Part shown: piece after piece, positions 1-12,010 of the stretch
Layout: the number at the start of each line of letters is the position of its first letter
How positions within the stretch are numbered: the first letter of the stretch is position 1
Assembly: GCA_964017125.1 (NCBI GenBank)
Contig: OZ024912.1
Span: 61,222,107 to 61,286,106, forward strand
DNA from: Flabesymbios commensalis
Taxonomy: Eukaryota > Annelida > Polychaeta > Terebellida > Flabelligeridae
Reading direction: 5' to 3'
Length of the DNA: 64,000 nucleotides
Notes under the pieces: generated by a model
What the model was told of the DNA's origin: nothing
Database searches by the model: none
What the model saw: the letters and a program-made list of their open reading frames with translations, nothing else
Program-made: the position numbers and the translations under genes

Positions 1-451
1 TTACCACAGTAGTTTCCAAATTAAAAAAAAATTCTGGCTTGGATTATTTTGAGGAGAAATTGATAAAAAATAATAAAAAGGCCTGTCGGCGACAGAAAAA
101 GGCCTCAGCCTGTAATCATCGTTTAAAAGTGAAAATCATTTGAAACAAGAGCAACAACAGCCGCCGCCATTATTGAAATTGTCCGAGAACTGGTTAACCC
201 TTTCACTACTGGCAGTAATGTCTTCAGAGTACTGAGAGATTAAATGTATCACGTCATATAATTAGGCCGTGGTGGCATCGGCCCACGTACTTTATTGTAC
301 TCACTTTAGGCCCTCGTGGCGACGGCCCACGTACTGAAAGGGTTATTAGCAGCAAATAAGGTGTCCAGATGGATGTTATGGTGAAAAACGGATCAGCTAT
401 TTGTCATTGACAAAAGAAGTGATGAACGTATAACTTGTTTTATTTTTGTAG
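1..451. other. CCDC142 intron sequence with a repeat fragment
   Basis: No open exon is visible before the acceptor at 451. Bases about 160-200 carry a fragment of the CATTATTGAA / TTGTCCGAGAACTGG repeat that forms tandem arrays at 19.2 and 28.9 kb. A short motif (gtggc.tcggcccacgtact) occurs twice, near 272 and 317. Confidence 0.6.
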
Positions 452-3400
452 ACTTTGTCTGGCTCAGTCATGAAACAGTTTTCAGAAAATTGCACAAATC
501 AATCTCTGGAATACTTTGAGGAGGCAATGCCAATTGGGAAATTATGGCGTAAAAAGAGTTTGCAAGGTCTGTATAATATAGGAAATTAAAAGTATTCAAA
601 TTTCACATTGTACCTTTATCTCTTGCAAGAGTTAGTCAAATGTTTTCATACTATTTGATTTTGTTGATTAGATATTAACTACTCATACTATCATACTATA
701 TATATTATTTATATATTTCAGATATTATTTATATATTTCAGAGATACCTACAGAACCACAGGAGTACATCATACTGGGCGTGGATGACATTTTGGAGCCT
801 GTGGTCAGTGGTGTCTGTAAACTGAGGACAACCAGCCAGCTGAGCTGTGTCTCTGTCGCCGTCACAGCCATGTGTAAGGCTTGGGCAGATTACATTCTAC
901 AGCAGAAAATACGCTTCAGGTAAATGATCACCAGATGCCAACCCCTTTGATTCTGCCGTAGTCACTATGATTTCAGCACTAAAACAGCAATCAAAATTCA
1001 CCTCTAAATTATATTTTTTAAATGTTCGTCCTCACTTCCATGGTACTCGCAAAGTACTGCACTTTTATCTCACCCAATGTTGGCATCTCTGGCAAAGATT
1101 ACATATGCCAGATAAAGTTTAGTTACTTGAGACAAATAATTTTCATCTCGTCCACCTTTAAAAAACTTGTTAATTTGATTTTTATTTTTATTTTAAGGCT
1201 AACTCTGCCTGAACTTTTCAATTTTGAATGCTTTTGTTTGATTTTTACAAATAAACAGTCTACTTATTTTTCTGGTTAGCTAAGAACTCTTAAGAAATCA
1301 CTATATCATATTTTATCCATTTATTGCCACTGAAAGTCACTTAATCATAATAAAGCTGGTTTTAGAAAGTATTGTCCAAAATCAAAATTTTGTGACAGAA
1401 AAACAAATGCACTAGGCGGGAACCATTGGAAATGATCTTTACTCTAGCCAAAAGTCTAGCTGAAAGTCCATATTTATGGACTTTCAGCTAGACTTACAAA
1501 TATTTCAATTCTTACAGAGCGGCAATCAACGTTAAAATCTTTATTTTGAAAAAAAGATTTAACGCTTATTTTATATTTTTTTCAAAAAAATAAGATTTAC
1601 AATCACAAAAATGATTTGATCCAAAATATGCATTTATTAATTTTATTTAAAGTCAGACCATTTTTTTAAATTGTTATTTTCAGCATTTACACTACAGAAA
1701 AATGTGTGATGGGAGGATTGCAGATAGGCCACACAATCATGTCATAGAGTATCCCATGTCATATATCGTTATGTACCAATGAATGATGCAATTAAACTCA
1801 AAATCATTTGTTTTGTATTTTGTTTGCAGCATGTATGGAGCTTATCAGCTACAAGCTGATGTTTCTTATGTCCAGCGCTGGTTACATGAACATATTGAGC
1901 CTGCTGATGTTAGACAGAGTGCATTAGCTCTTGATGTTTTTAAATACTTTTGCACTGCTGTGGATTTGCTGAAGAGACAACCACGAGCACGCTCACGCAG
2001 TCGCTCACGAAATGCTACTCAAAATAGTCAGTATTTCTTTGCATTTTTTCAATATATACATGATTTACGAAGTCAATTTTATTTGTGAATAATATTGTTC
2101 AAGGCTATGCAGTAAAACCTGCTATCAACGGCCACCTTAAATGTTGGCCAGATATGGCCGTTGGGAAGGGTTAGCCGCTCACAGGAAATTAGAGGGGGGG
2201 GGGGGGTTTAAAAATAATAAAATAAATAAATTCTGAGTCACAGTTCATTTTCAACAGCCATAATATCAAAAGATATAACTTTACTGTTTACAAAACACTA
2301 TAATAATCAAGTAACATTATTTATTTGTATACTGTAGATCTGGTATTATTCGTGAGGTTTTAATTTTCACAAATTTTGCGAGGACAAATTCGTAATTCAA
2401 CAATTTTTCGAAAATTCTTAATATAATAATGCTACTCAAGAAAAATGAAAAGTACCAAAATCTGACATTCGCGAAAATTTAAACACGAGGAAATTACCAG
2501 ATAAACAGAAAAATATTTATTTCTTTTAAAATAACGCAGATGGAAGAGGATTACAAATACACTTTTGCAAAAAATTGACATGGTGGGGGTGGGGGTCATT
2601 TTTTCTCATTATTTTTTTGTTTATATGAGTAATACTGAGTAGTGTCTCCAATATTTTTTTTTCTGACGGATTACTCTGGTTAATTGCTAAAATCGGCTAT
2701 TTGCATATCCAGGATGGCTGTCCTGGCTATTCCCCACCAACTGACATAAATGCTCCACAGTCACCAATATTGGTCAGATCTTCACCAAATTTGTCTGAAT
2801 ATTCTCTGACACTGACCACTGAGCTACCGCGATCCACAACTTCAAGTATAGGGGCCTATTGCCACGCTCATGATGCTATGTAGTGCTGGCATCATAATTA
2901 TCATTATGGTCTGTAAATTTATTACTTTTTTGCAAATTGTAGTGTGTTTAAAACATCATTTTTATATAATTCATATTTATTTTTTCACCTTACAATTTTA
3001 GGAAACTAAACATTTTAATCTCATACTTTATCTCAAAGTCTGAAATTGATCAGATTATGACCATTTTGCATTTCGGAAGCCCTAGCTCTAATAGTCAAAA
3101 CCCAACTTCCGACTCATTTTGCCAGATCGGGTCACATATTTAAATATATCATAATAAATTGTACTGTACCTAAAGAATGCAAGATTGTAATGGTCAAGTG
3201 TACAGCATATTTTTATGAATTGTTCAATATACAGTATAAAACAATATTTTGATACATTTTATATTTTATCCACTTACCAATAACATTTTTGCAGACATTT
3301 CTCCCTTTCAGCGGATGAAGAAGTCACATAATATATTTTAAAATATAAATTGTAGACCTGTTTGAGCTACAAGTCTTGATTATTTTCATTCACACTTGAT

Positions 3401-3824
3401 AATATTAAGTGTAATTAAAATCATTGATATTTAATGTTGTCAAACAGTAGTGAGATAAAATTAGTTAGCTTATAATTATGACTAGTGCTTACATGAGATA
3501 ATTAATTTGCTGGGTTCATTCACAGACAATGAGCAGCATCTCAAACAAGCCAAGATGGACAACTGGCATAACGTGCATAGTCTATCACCAACTCCTACAA
3601 GCAGCAATGAGACAAGCAGTGAGCCCGAGTCTACATTCTCTAGTGCAAGCCTTAGAGACGGCAGAGCAAACGGCACAGTGGCTGACCATGATACACATGC
3701 CTCTGGCGGAGCGACGGCCTGTTACAGAATGCCGCATATGGAACAATGGCTGTCTCTGCGAGTTCACGGCGGGGCTCGCAACTGGCCTAAGCTTCCATCC
3801 TGCTTCCATTCTAATCAACCATAA
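452..3824 (+). CDS. CCDC142: CCDC142 homologue, C-terminal four exons (gene continues to the left)
   Basis: Four exons join in one frame: 452-566, 742-919, 1830-2026 and 3526-3824. Borders are TTTTTGTAG/.../GTCTGT, TTTCAG/.../GTAAAT, TTTGCAG/.../GTCAGT and TTCACAG/.../TAA stop at 3822-3824; codon phases agree at every junction (phase 1, 2, 1). The product resembles the C-terminal part of vertebrate CCDC142 as I recall it: EAMPIGKLWR, then DILEPVVSGV, MCKAWADYILQQKIRFS, MYGAYQLQADVSYVQRWL and DVFKYFCTAVDLLKRQP, a serine-rich linker with an RSRSRSR stretch, and an end (MEQWLSLR...NWPKLPSCF) matching the family's usual C-terminal AWLALR...RWHLPFF. CCDC142 has a large helical domain of unknown biochemical role. 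No break was seen. The first exon here starts in phase 0, so at least one more exon lies left of the window. Assignment is from memory of the family; exon structure is seen directly. Confidence 0.85.
1452..1495. repeat. Near-perfect hairpin in CCDC142 intron
   Basis: A 21-bp perfect inverted repeat (AAGTCTAGCTGAAAGTCCATA and its complement) with only two bases between the arms. It could be the relic of a small palindromic element. No flanking duplication was recognised. Confidence 0.85.
2337..2503. mobile_element. TACTGTA-type MITE in CCDC142 intron
   Basis: Imperfect terminal inverted repeats read ATCTGGTA.TT...CGTG and TTTTAATTTTC inward from both ends, with GCGAAAATT-type cores; TATACTGTA precedes the left end. 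A related copy lies at 62264-62445. Similar TACTGTA / TTTTCGCGA elements are common in marine invertebrate genomes and are usually treated as non-autonomous mariner-like elements; that family placement is from memory. Confidence 0.6.
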
Positions 3825-3924
3825 GCTGTAGCTGTATCAAATGCCATAACCGGGTATAAGTATCTGAGGAGGATTGTACTTTATAGAATTATTCCTGATC
3901 TCTTGCTTAACCCTTGCAGTCTTT

Positions 3925-4333
3925 TTAACCCTTAAAGTGCTGAAATAGTTTGGCAAAAACCATGGAAATCAAATGGTTTTCTCAATTTAGAATCATCATA
4001 AATGTCTTAGTTAGCTTTTTCTGATTCATTTGAATACCTATGTTATGGGTCTGCGACCAATATAAATATGTTTACTCTTACAGTGCCGGGAGGGATGTCA
4101 GATTCTGATGACTAAAGTCGATCCCCGTCTGTAAAGCTTAACCCATTTTTTTAGCTGATCAAATCACTATTATTTGTAGCGAAATGAGAATTTCAACATC
4201 AAAATTTGCTAATTTTTGTCTAAATTAAATGAATAAAGGTAATTTTCACCCACTTGAAGGTTGTGGGTCGCGTAGCGAGACAACTTCAACTGGGCAAAAA
4301 TGTAATTATTTATTATAGCGCTTTAAGGGTTAA
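3925..4333. mobile_element. Palindromic element with TTAACCCTTAAAGTG-like ends
   Basis: The ends TTAACCCTTAAAGTGCTG and GCGCTTTAAGGGTTAA are inverted repeats. Inside is half of a palindromic core with GTCAGATTCTGA..GACTAAAGTCGATCC. The same core and flank (AACATAGGTATTCAAAT, ATTTATGATGATTTC) return near 10.75-11.34 kb. It begins about 100 bp after the CCDC142 stop, so it may lie in that gene's 3' untranslated region. No coding capacity. Confidence 0.65.
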
Positions 4334-5574
4334 CCATGTGCTGCACTCACACAGCTGCACTTACACAGCAGTTCTAAACCATGTGTAACCTCTATAGACT
4401 ATTGTTGCATCAAGATACCATGAATACAATACTGATCATAAATAATTATCTGATTGTCAAATAAGATAGATACATTTTCCTTGGAATATTTTACGTTTGA
4501 CTGTAACAATTTTATTAGCTGATTTTCAAATAGTAGTAGAAATTTGTTCTAGTTAACATGGTTAATATAAGTAGTTATCATCAAGGTGTTAAAATTTTCA
4601 AATAAGAGTCATTGATTTTCATAAATTTCATGTTATTTTGTTTTTCAAAACGCACAGCAGATCTATCAGCATGCAGGTGGTTAAGGGAATTGTATTGTGC
4701 AATACAATTTTTTTATAGTGAAGTACTTAAATTTTGTACATATTGTTATAGGCATATGTGCAAAAAAATGTACTGCATACTTAGCAGTTAAAACGCTCTT
4801 CCATTCATTTTATATTGTAGGATATTGTCTGGTAAAACTGATGACTTACAGTGCCTCTGAGGATACGTGATAAACATGCACTTTAATGCTTTGAATTATG
4901 TTAAGGTTGACTTGTAAGAACTAACTTTATAGATCAATGTTTTTATCTTGAGCCAAAAATCAATGAATATGTGAAATGCAAGTTTATTTCAGTGTTTGCC
5001 AGCAACATACACAATCAAAAATAATAGTAACATGTTCTTTCTTTTCTAGGGCATAGGGCCCCTCAGAAATTATTGTTTGTTTCCTGTAACAGGCTGAGGG
5101 TGTGATGGTAAGAATTTTTACCCCCCGACCCGTTGCCATGTGAAACGTTTTATATATAGAGGTTTTCGGGGTCTGCAAGTATTGGGATTGTCTGTTTCCA
5201 TATGTCACAGAGAACGAGGCTCTGCCGCCATTTTGTTTTTAAAAATTTTAATGAATCAATTTGTGTGCAGTTAAAGGCCCTAAATTCTCAGAGCCTACTG
5301 TTTTTGGGGTCTGCAAGTATATTGGTGAAGTCTTTTTCATGAGCGACGAAAATAAAACTATGGCAGCCATCTTTGATTTGTTGATCTGTATATTTCAAGA
5401 TCTATCTTCCCCGATACTTTAAACATATTTTTGACATCTTTTTCTAATTAGTGCATCTGGGCATTCCATTATGTGGGTATTTTTCTCCCAAACAATTCTG
5501 TTTTAAAAAAAAACTAATGTATACCACCATAAACACACTTTTGGTGGAGATCTTTTTAATTTATTTTTATCTCG

Positions 5575-6010
5575 CCTTTTAATTTAAATAGGTGGGCTAT
5601 TGCAATTGAAGTTCGGCGGCTTTGTTGTCAGCATCAGCATCCCAGTCATTTCCTTGTGGGCCTTGTAACTTCATCAAAAGTTTTTCATGTAGCTTGCTCA
5701 AATTTGTTCTGCATGGTGATAATAACCAGCTCTTTGTTAATTCAAAAATGGCTTGGAAATTAATCTAAGTGGCAGATTATCGCCCAAAATGACCAAATTA
5801 TCACATTTTACCTCCCTGTGGGCACAATAACTTCAAAACCTTTTCATATATCATGTTTTACATGTTGGTAATAACCAGTTCTCGACAAGTTCAATAATGG
5901 TTGAAAAAATCAAAATATCAGATTTATCCTGATTTTTTACATCAATAATTTTACGTTGTGGGGGCAATAATTTCGAGAGTATTCTTGTTCATAATCGATT
6001 TGCCACAAAA
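5575..6010 (-). repeat. Diverged copy of the 'CCATTATTGAACTTGTCC' repeat, reverse orientation
   Basis: Begins with CGCCTTTTAATTTAAATAGG.GGGCTATTGCAATTGAAGTTCG, the same end seen reversed at 19.67 kb and 29.46 kb, and continues with two tandem units containing GGTAATAACCAGTTCTCGAC. The terminal hairpin (GCCCGCCTTTTAATTT...AAAGGCGGGC in the better copies) marks one end of the family. Confidence 0.65.
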
Positions 6011-6221
6011 CCTTTAGGGTGGGCAATTTGAGATAGTGTCAGCTAGGTTACTGGAAGCAAATAGTAATTAGTTTAGGCCTATGCAATAAGCTGTATGAAA
6101 TGAAGAAGTTTCAGTCACATTGACCTAATTTGTTCCCATGTAAATCTATAAAAAATAACATATATAGGAAACCTTTATACACACAGCCACATTCAGAGTA
6201 AATTGACACACATACCATTTC

Positions 6222-6285
6222 CTTGGATATGAAAGGGTGTATCTGCCCCTTTGCAGAGTGGCAGATACACCCTTTCATATCCAAG
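6222..6285. repeat. Perfect 26-bp-stem hairpin
   Basis: Arms 6222-6247 and 6260-6285 (CTTGGATATGAAAGGGTGTA..., exact complement) with a 12-base loop. Nothing else of the kind is nearby; probably a small foldback element. Confidence 0.85.
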
Positions 6286-7742
6286 AAGACGATTATTACA
6301 GTGCCAGGTGTGCTGTGTTTCTCATAAGTCTGTGTGCGGTCAGAATATTAATTGTTCACTGGTGTTATTGTAGATAGTGGATAATTACATGTACTTATAA
6401 TTTTCAAACTCTGTTCATGTTGCTGTGATGTATTATTGCATGCTGTTATGTATTACATTATCTCGTCAGTGTTTGACCATATCAATCATTATTACCATAC
6501 AGATGTACACCTGCAGATTAGGTGTGTATCCAGTCTCGTGTATGCTAGTCAGTTTGAGTTGTGATTGTAGTACCCTTAGTTTACAAGGAAGATGTTTCTG
6601 TGATGTGCACTGAAATTGACAATACTGTTCAAATGGCAGTTTTAATCATTAATTGGTACCGAATTTTTGTGTAACAGTGAGAATGCTATCTATTTTATCT
6701 GATAAAGTTTGTTGCACAAACTACAGGATACCAGTAGGCTACAAAAAACAGGAGAATATAGACCTTGTATACCGCAGTGTGTACTAGAAACTGGTGATTC
6801 AATGCATGTGTATGTGCTATGGTAATGTCTGTGCTAATAGTTAGTTTCTGGTAGTATATTTTTTGTCATAAACTTTTGGAAAGATATTAAGTAAAACTTA
6901 AAACCTGCCATTGTGAATTATTGAACAGCTCTCCCATCTCCCCATATCACTGTTGCAGCAATCTGATATTTTGATAAGGAAACTGAATCATTTGTTATCA
7001 TTATAATCAAATCCCATTAATAAAGATGATGCATTCACTAATTGTTTGTTTAAAGTTGAGTCAGCGTTATAAACGAGCTTAATACCTGATGTGTACTGAA
7101 AACTGATGGTTCAATTTATTTTGTAATACTGTATCTCTGAATTTAAATTTGGACTGTTCACACCTAGCATGATATTATTATGTAATTTGTTTGACTTTTA
7201 AAACTATTTACTCTTGTATGTGTATTTCTTGTGTGAAACTTCTGTGTCATCTTATTACTTATATATGTATTTGAAGGAGTGTTTAAATTTTTACTTTTTA
7301 CTTTATTTCACCAAGACTTCCAACATACATTAGCACCTATTGTTAACTAATTATTTATTAGTTTACCAATATTTTATACTAATGAAGCCATACTTGTTAT
7401 ATTTTGCATTGTTTTTTAAATTTGATATTTAATTTTACCTTTCAATTACTTAAATGCATTTCACGTGACATTATGTGTAATTGATTATATCATAACATTT
7501 ATACATACATCAAAAAATGTCTTTTGTGAAACAAATACCTACAGAGTACTTATTATTCTTATTGCTTTCTACTTAATGTTTGTTTTACTTTATCATAACA
7601 TGTATGCATCTAAAAAAATTGTGAAAGAAATATCTACTGATTGATTATTATTCTTATTACTTACTAGTTATATTAATGTTTGTTAGATTTGAAGTAAAAA
7701 ATAGTAATAAGTGTGACGTTAACCCAACAACTGGATAATAGA

Positions 7743-7853
7743 TCCCAGTGAACACGAAACAGTTGTATAACATTTGTACAATGTTGCACCAACATCAGAG
7801 ACATTGAGCCGACATTGTACAAATGTTATCCACATGTTTTGTGTTTGCAGGGT
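7743..7853. mobile_element. CAGCAAACAC palindromic MITE copy
   Basis: Ends CCCAGTGAACACGAAACA and TTTTGTGTTTGCAGGG are inverted repeats; inside, ACATTTGTACAATGTTG pairs with its complement. About 110 bp. One of more than ten copies in the window; best copies at 47362-47578. Confidence 0.65.
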
Positions 7854-8406
7854 TGTAGCTTTGTAGTCATGCATCTTTTTAAACGGGTGTTCACATTTTT
7901 GTCTCTAAGGGAAGTTACTATATAATATTGACAATTGATCATCGATTCTTTACAGAAATTATGGATTATTAAGCAAATTATCAGCATCTGACAATTATTT
8001 TATTATGCAGTGTACTGTGTTGATAAAAAAAATGTCATTATAAGTTACCTCTTTAGGTATTTTATTATTGATATAATATTTTTGTTGAACCTCAATTAAG
8101 AGATTTTTAACTGTTTTGTGGCTTTTGTGCTTTCTTGCACATCAAAATTTACATATCAAGTAGTGACGATGGTGACACTGGTGCAATATTTTTCACTTCA
8201 CTGTATTTTTAGCTATGATATGTCTCTCTTTGTCAAGGTACATTCTATCAGAGATAAAATTTGAGATAGGATTTGGGGGTAAAATGTATTTCCTCCCATG
8301 CAGAAAAATTTGTTATTCTATGGCTAAATTGATATGTGTATGCCTCTATCATGTATTACTCTATTTTATTCAAACCTTTTACAAAAATGTACCTACCGGG
8401 AACCTT

Positions 8407-8453
8407 TTATTATTTTTTTCTAGTTCAATAATTGAACTAGAAAAAAATAATAA
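8407..8453. repeat. 47-base perfect palindrome
   Basis: Two 23-base arms (TTATTATTTTTTTCTAGTTC...) complement each other exactly around one central A at 8430. Confidence 0.85.
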
Positions 8454-9281
8454 CTTCAATTACATGTAGTACCATCGTAATAAGCACCAAAATAGATGAA
8501 TTCATAATGAGAAAATGTGCTGCCATGTTTTATGGTGGATATTTGAATTATAGCCAGTCACATTTATATTCTCAAAGACTTTATATGAAATGTTCACCTA
8601 CATTTTATACTGTGGCAATCATAACACTTCCCTAGTCATTTAATAGATTTTTTGTTAATTGAAAGATAATGTGATGCACATTTCTGCAACAGGAGTTGAT
8701 GTAATTTGTATTTGCTAACAGCAGACATGCCAATGTTATGACCCATATGTAATATTTTTATCATGTGATTGAATTTGTGTATATGTACATTGCTTTCAAA
8801 TTTTGTTTCTAATATTAGCTACTAGAGGCATCATATAAATTGATGTTTTGCAATTGTTGTGATGTTCCCGTACACATATCCAAAAGCAGCGGGTTTAATA
8901 TTGAATTTGTAATAAAAACCGTACCGGGTAATTCAAATTCCTATGTGATACCAGAGCTGTTATATTTGATGAAACAATCCGAATAGAGTCATTTTCTTGT
9001 TGTCATAATATATAAAATATATTATTTATATATACTGAATATAAATAATATAACATAAAAACATGATCATTTGCATAATCTTTGATGTCAAACTTCTATT
9101 TTCCATTGTGCAGTTGTACTTATTCCATGACTTCTACTTGTACATCATGACTTGTACATCAAGACTGAAAAAGATGTGTTTTGCATTATCAGAATCACAT
9201 TTTCATAAGTCTCGTTAACAACAGTAGCTAGCAAGCAACGAGTAAAGGTCCGAGCGTCATTCTCACCACCGAGGTTAAACA

Positions 9282-9348
9282 ATGGCCGCAGGAATATACT
9301 ATCCGTCATTAGGTGGGTATAGAGAACTACACTTGGAACTGAGTGCTT
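9282..9348 (+). CDS. Candidate first coding exon of an unidentified gene
   Basis: An ATG in good context (AACAATGG) opens a frame MAAGIYYPSLGGYRELHLEL.., ending at a possible donor GCTT/GTAAGA after 9348 (phase 1); an alternative donor TTAG/GTGGGT lies at 9313. The preceding 60 bases are CpG-containing (ACGAG, CCGAGCG, ACCGAGG) unlike the AT-rich surroundings, which fits a promoter or 5' untranslated region. A phase-matched acceptor, AAAGATTTCAG, lies at 10351 and opens a frame to a stop at 10495-10497 (VKPFGMLWNSKTQRDRPDL...). I recognise neither piece. This could equally be a chance open frame. Confidence 0.22.
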
Positions 9349-9518
9349 GTAAGAAGGGAGACCAGATTAGTGTGTAGTCACGCTAGTTAACTGTCATGCT
9401 CTCTCCAGCAAATGTGCCAAACAGCTACTGTATATTCGACATTGTATACCAGACCACCATGTGTCGTTAGTCCAGCCCCGTCTTAAAATATTAAAACTTT
9501 CAGGCCAGAGTTTACCTT

Positions 9519-9588
9519 TGTCATCTACATCCACAACAAGTCGAGAATTGCTGTCGCAATTCTCGACTTGTAGTGGATGAAGATGACT
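9519..9588. repeat. Palindromic element, CAAGTCGAGAATTGC type
   Basis: TCATCTACATCCAC.ACAAG TCGAGAATTGC and its complement are separated by three or four bases. A second copy lies at 13242-13296, where one arm has diverged. Both lie next to AAAGGGTTAA or TTTCAGGC.-like flanks, so they may be the cores of larger elements. Confidence 0.75.
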
Positions 9589-9754
9589 TTAAGTGGGTGA
9601 CAAATAAAAAAGAAATATTGTTGTTATTAAACAGTTGAGACGAATTTTGGTTCTAAAACCCCTAGGTTTTAGGAAATTAAGTCATTCTTCAGAGATGTTA
9701 AATGATGCTTTGATGCATCGTGAGGGCTTCAAGGGTTTACCCTCTACCATCCAA

Positions 9755-9862
9755 GCAAACATGATACCTTGGCCCAACATTAGTTTACTGTTGGCCCACT
9801 GTCTACGACGTTGGCTCAACAATAAAACCAACATTGGGCCAACATCTCATGTTTGCTGGTAT
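9755..9862. mobile_element. CAGCAAACAC palindromic MITE copy
   Basis: CCAAGCAAACATGA ... TCATGTTTGCTGG are the ends; inside, TTGGCCCAAC and its complement repeat. Same family as 47472-47578. Confidence 0.75.
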
Positions 9863-10740
9863 GCTAGTGATGTGATTATGTGTCACAGGGCTTTTTTTCA
9901 ATACAGGTAATTTAAAAAAAAATGATACCACTTATCCAGATAAGGATGTTTTTTATTTGATACATTACACTTCGTTATTTGACAAAATAAGGTAATTTTT
10001 ATCCACTGTCAGGTGGTTATTTATTATCCTGCAAGCAGGGTAGTCTTTTTCATCTTGTATAAAAGCGCCAGAGAATGATTTTCATTACAAATATTTTATT
10101 GTGCACATTTTACCTGCAAACTTGAGACGTAAAAGCAATGGCCCAATTTAACACTGGGACAAGTTGTCATGTGTCGAAATAGATGTTATATTTATCATGT
10201 GTCGAACTTCCACTATATACATGGATATAGCTTTTATATCGTGCCATGTAATAAATGTTCATAGTCAATATCAGGCTGCCTTTCCATTGACCTGATTTGG
10301 TGAGCGACGCGATGCAGTCCGACAGACGTGCTGCGGAATTAAAGATTTCAGCAGTTAAACCATTTGGCATGTTATGGAATTCTAAAACTCAAAGGGACCG
10401 TCCAGACCTAAGTCACCACAGCTGCTTATTTGGATGTGGCAATGGAATGGTCTCTTCCAACGGTACATCGCATGTGGTCGCCCAGGTTGCCATTTAATCA
10501 CATCAGTGGAGCTGCAGCTCATTGTATCTCTAAATGTGTTTGATGTATTCTATGTTACTAACATTATGTAGAGTTTATTTTCTGTAAGGGACTCTGTGTA
10601 TTGTTGAATTGACATTATCGCTTGAAATGCCAAATATATTGTGAATTTTCTGTCACTCAAACTATATACCGTTCCAATACTGAAATTTCAAATTTTTCAT
10701 AACTGAGAGTTAATCTTCATTCTTAAAAAAATGGTTTTAG

Positions 10741-11340
10741 ACATTTAACTCTTACAGCGTGAGGATTGACTTTAATCGTCAGAATCTGACATCTGTAGAC
10801 GTCAGATTCTGACAACTAAAGTCTGATGTCTGTAGACGTCATATTCTGACGACTAAATTCGATCCCACACTGTAAGAGTAAACATATTTCTAATGGCAGT
10901 AGACCCGTAACATAGGTATTCAAATTAATCGGGAAGAGCTAACTGAGACATTTATGATGATTTCAAATTAATAAAAAGCCTTTGCTCTCCATGGTTTATG
11001 CAAAATTAATTCTGTGTTGTAAGTGTTAAATTGGTTGATAGTATCAGTTATAATAAGATATAACTATAAGTCTAATCACGTCTATGGCCGTTTTCAGCTT
11101 TTTTATTTTTCCTTCAAACAAGGAAATGTGAAGAAACAATATGAATTTGAAATCATCATAAATGTCTTAGTGGGGTCATTCCAATTCATCGAAATACCTA
11201 TATTATGGGTCTACGGCCATTAGAAAAAATTTTAATCATACAGTGTGAGGATAGACTTTAGACATCGGAATCTGACGTCTACAGACGTCAGATTGTGACG
11301 ACTAAAGTTGATCCACACACTGTAAAGGTTAAATTTGCTA
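10741..11340. mobile_element. Two palindromic cores of the GTCAGATTCTGAC family
   Basis: Cores at about 10749-10880 and 11238-11330 each read CTTACAGTGTGRGGAT.GACTTTA, CAGAATCTGACGTCT, ACAGACGTCAGATTCTGAC and back out to CACTGTAA. The 350 bases between them repeat the flank seen at 3960-4080 in both orientations. Related to 3925-4333. Confidence 0.65.
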
Positions 11341-11447
11341 GACTTGCATATATTTTGCTTCAAATTCTACAAATGTGACTAATTTTTGCCCACTTGGAAG
11401 CTGGAAGACCCTCAAAAAGTGGTTGAAAATTACTCACATTTGCTTCA

Positions 11448-11755
11448 AGGAACTAGCTCGGGCTAAAATCCTAAAAAAAATTGTGATTTTATTTTGGCTT
11501 ATCAATATGACCATATGATGTAAACATGTCCATAGACGAAATTCACTGATTTCTTATTTTGGACAACCATGTCAAAAATAAGAAATACGAAAATTTCCTC
11601 TCTATATCTAGCCTAACTGGTAAATGTGCAGCACAAAAATTAAAAAACTTTTGCAGTTCTAGTCTATGGACATGTTTACATCATATGGTCATATTAATAA
11701 GCCAAAATAAAATCACCAATTTTTTGATGAATATAGCCTGAGCTAGTCCCTTTAA
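11448..11755. mobile_element. 300-bp foldback element
   Basis: Arms of about 85 bp: GGAACTAGCTCGGGCTA, TTTTATTTTGGCTTAT.AATATGACC, ATGATGTAAACATGTCCATAG on the left and the complement of each on the right, ending TAGCCTGAGCTAGTCCC. About 130 bp of loop. No open frame of note. Confidence 0.75.
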
Positions 11756-11918
11756 TTTGAGACCAAACATTTGAATATCTTCATGTTTGAGCAGCCATTT
11801 GATTCCCAGCGACAGTGATTTAATCTGCTAATAAACCAGATTAAAGACGATTATTTAAAGGGTTGAGATAAAAAACTTTTAAAACTGAATAGAAATAGAA
11901 ATAATTGAAAGATTATAC

Positions 11919-12010
11919 CAGCAAACACGGCACTGTTACAATGTTGGCCCACCATCTTTGATGCTGGACCAACATTGAAACAGCATTGGGAGAATGTCCT
12001 GTGTTTGCTG
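11919..12010. mobile_element. CAGCAAACAC palindromic MITE copy
   Basis: ACCAGCAAACACGG at the left, CCTGTGTTTGCTG at the right, with AATGTTGGCCCACC and GGACCAACATTG inside. Confidence 0.75.

Larger units (their letters stand above)
4334..9230. other. Gene-poor stretch after CCDC142
   Basis: No exon that I can support. It holds an antisense copy of the TTGTCCGAGAACTGG repeat (5575-6010), two long hairpins (6222-6285, 8407-8453), one CAGCAAACAC palindromic element (about 7743-7853) and two diverged copies of a GGGGTCTGCAAGTAT segment (about 5168 and 5308). The rest is AT-rich unique-looking sequence; some may be CCDC142 3' untranslated region. Confidence 0.5.

Noticed and set aside
2701-2883. 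Possible extra CCDC142 exon after GCATATCCAG, encoding GCPGYSPPTDINAPQSP
   Set aside because: Its frame is phase 0, which does not match the phase-1 donor at 2026; the 3526 exon fits in phase and carries the family's C-terminus. An alternative ending cannot be excluded.
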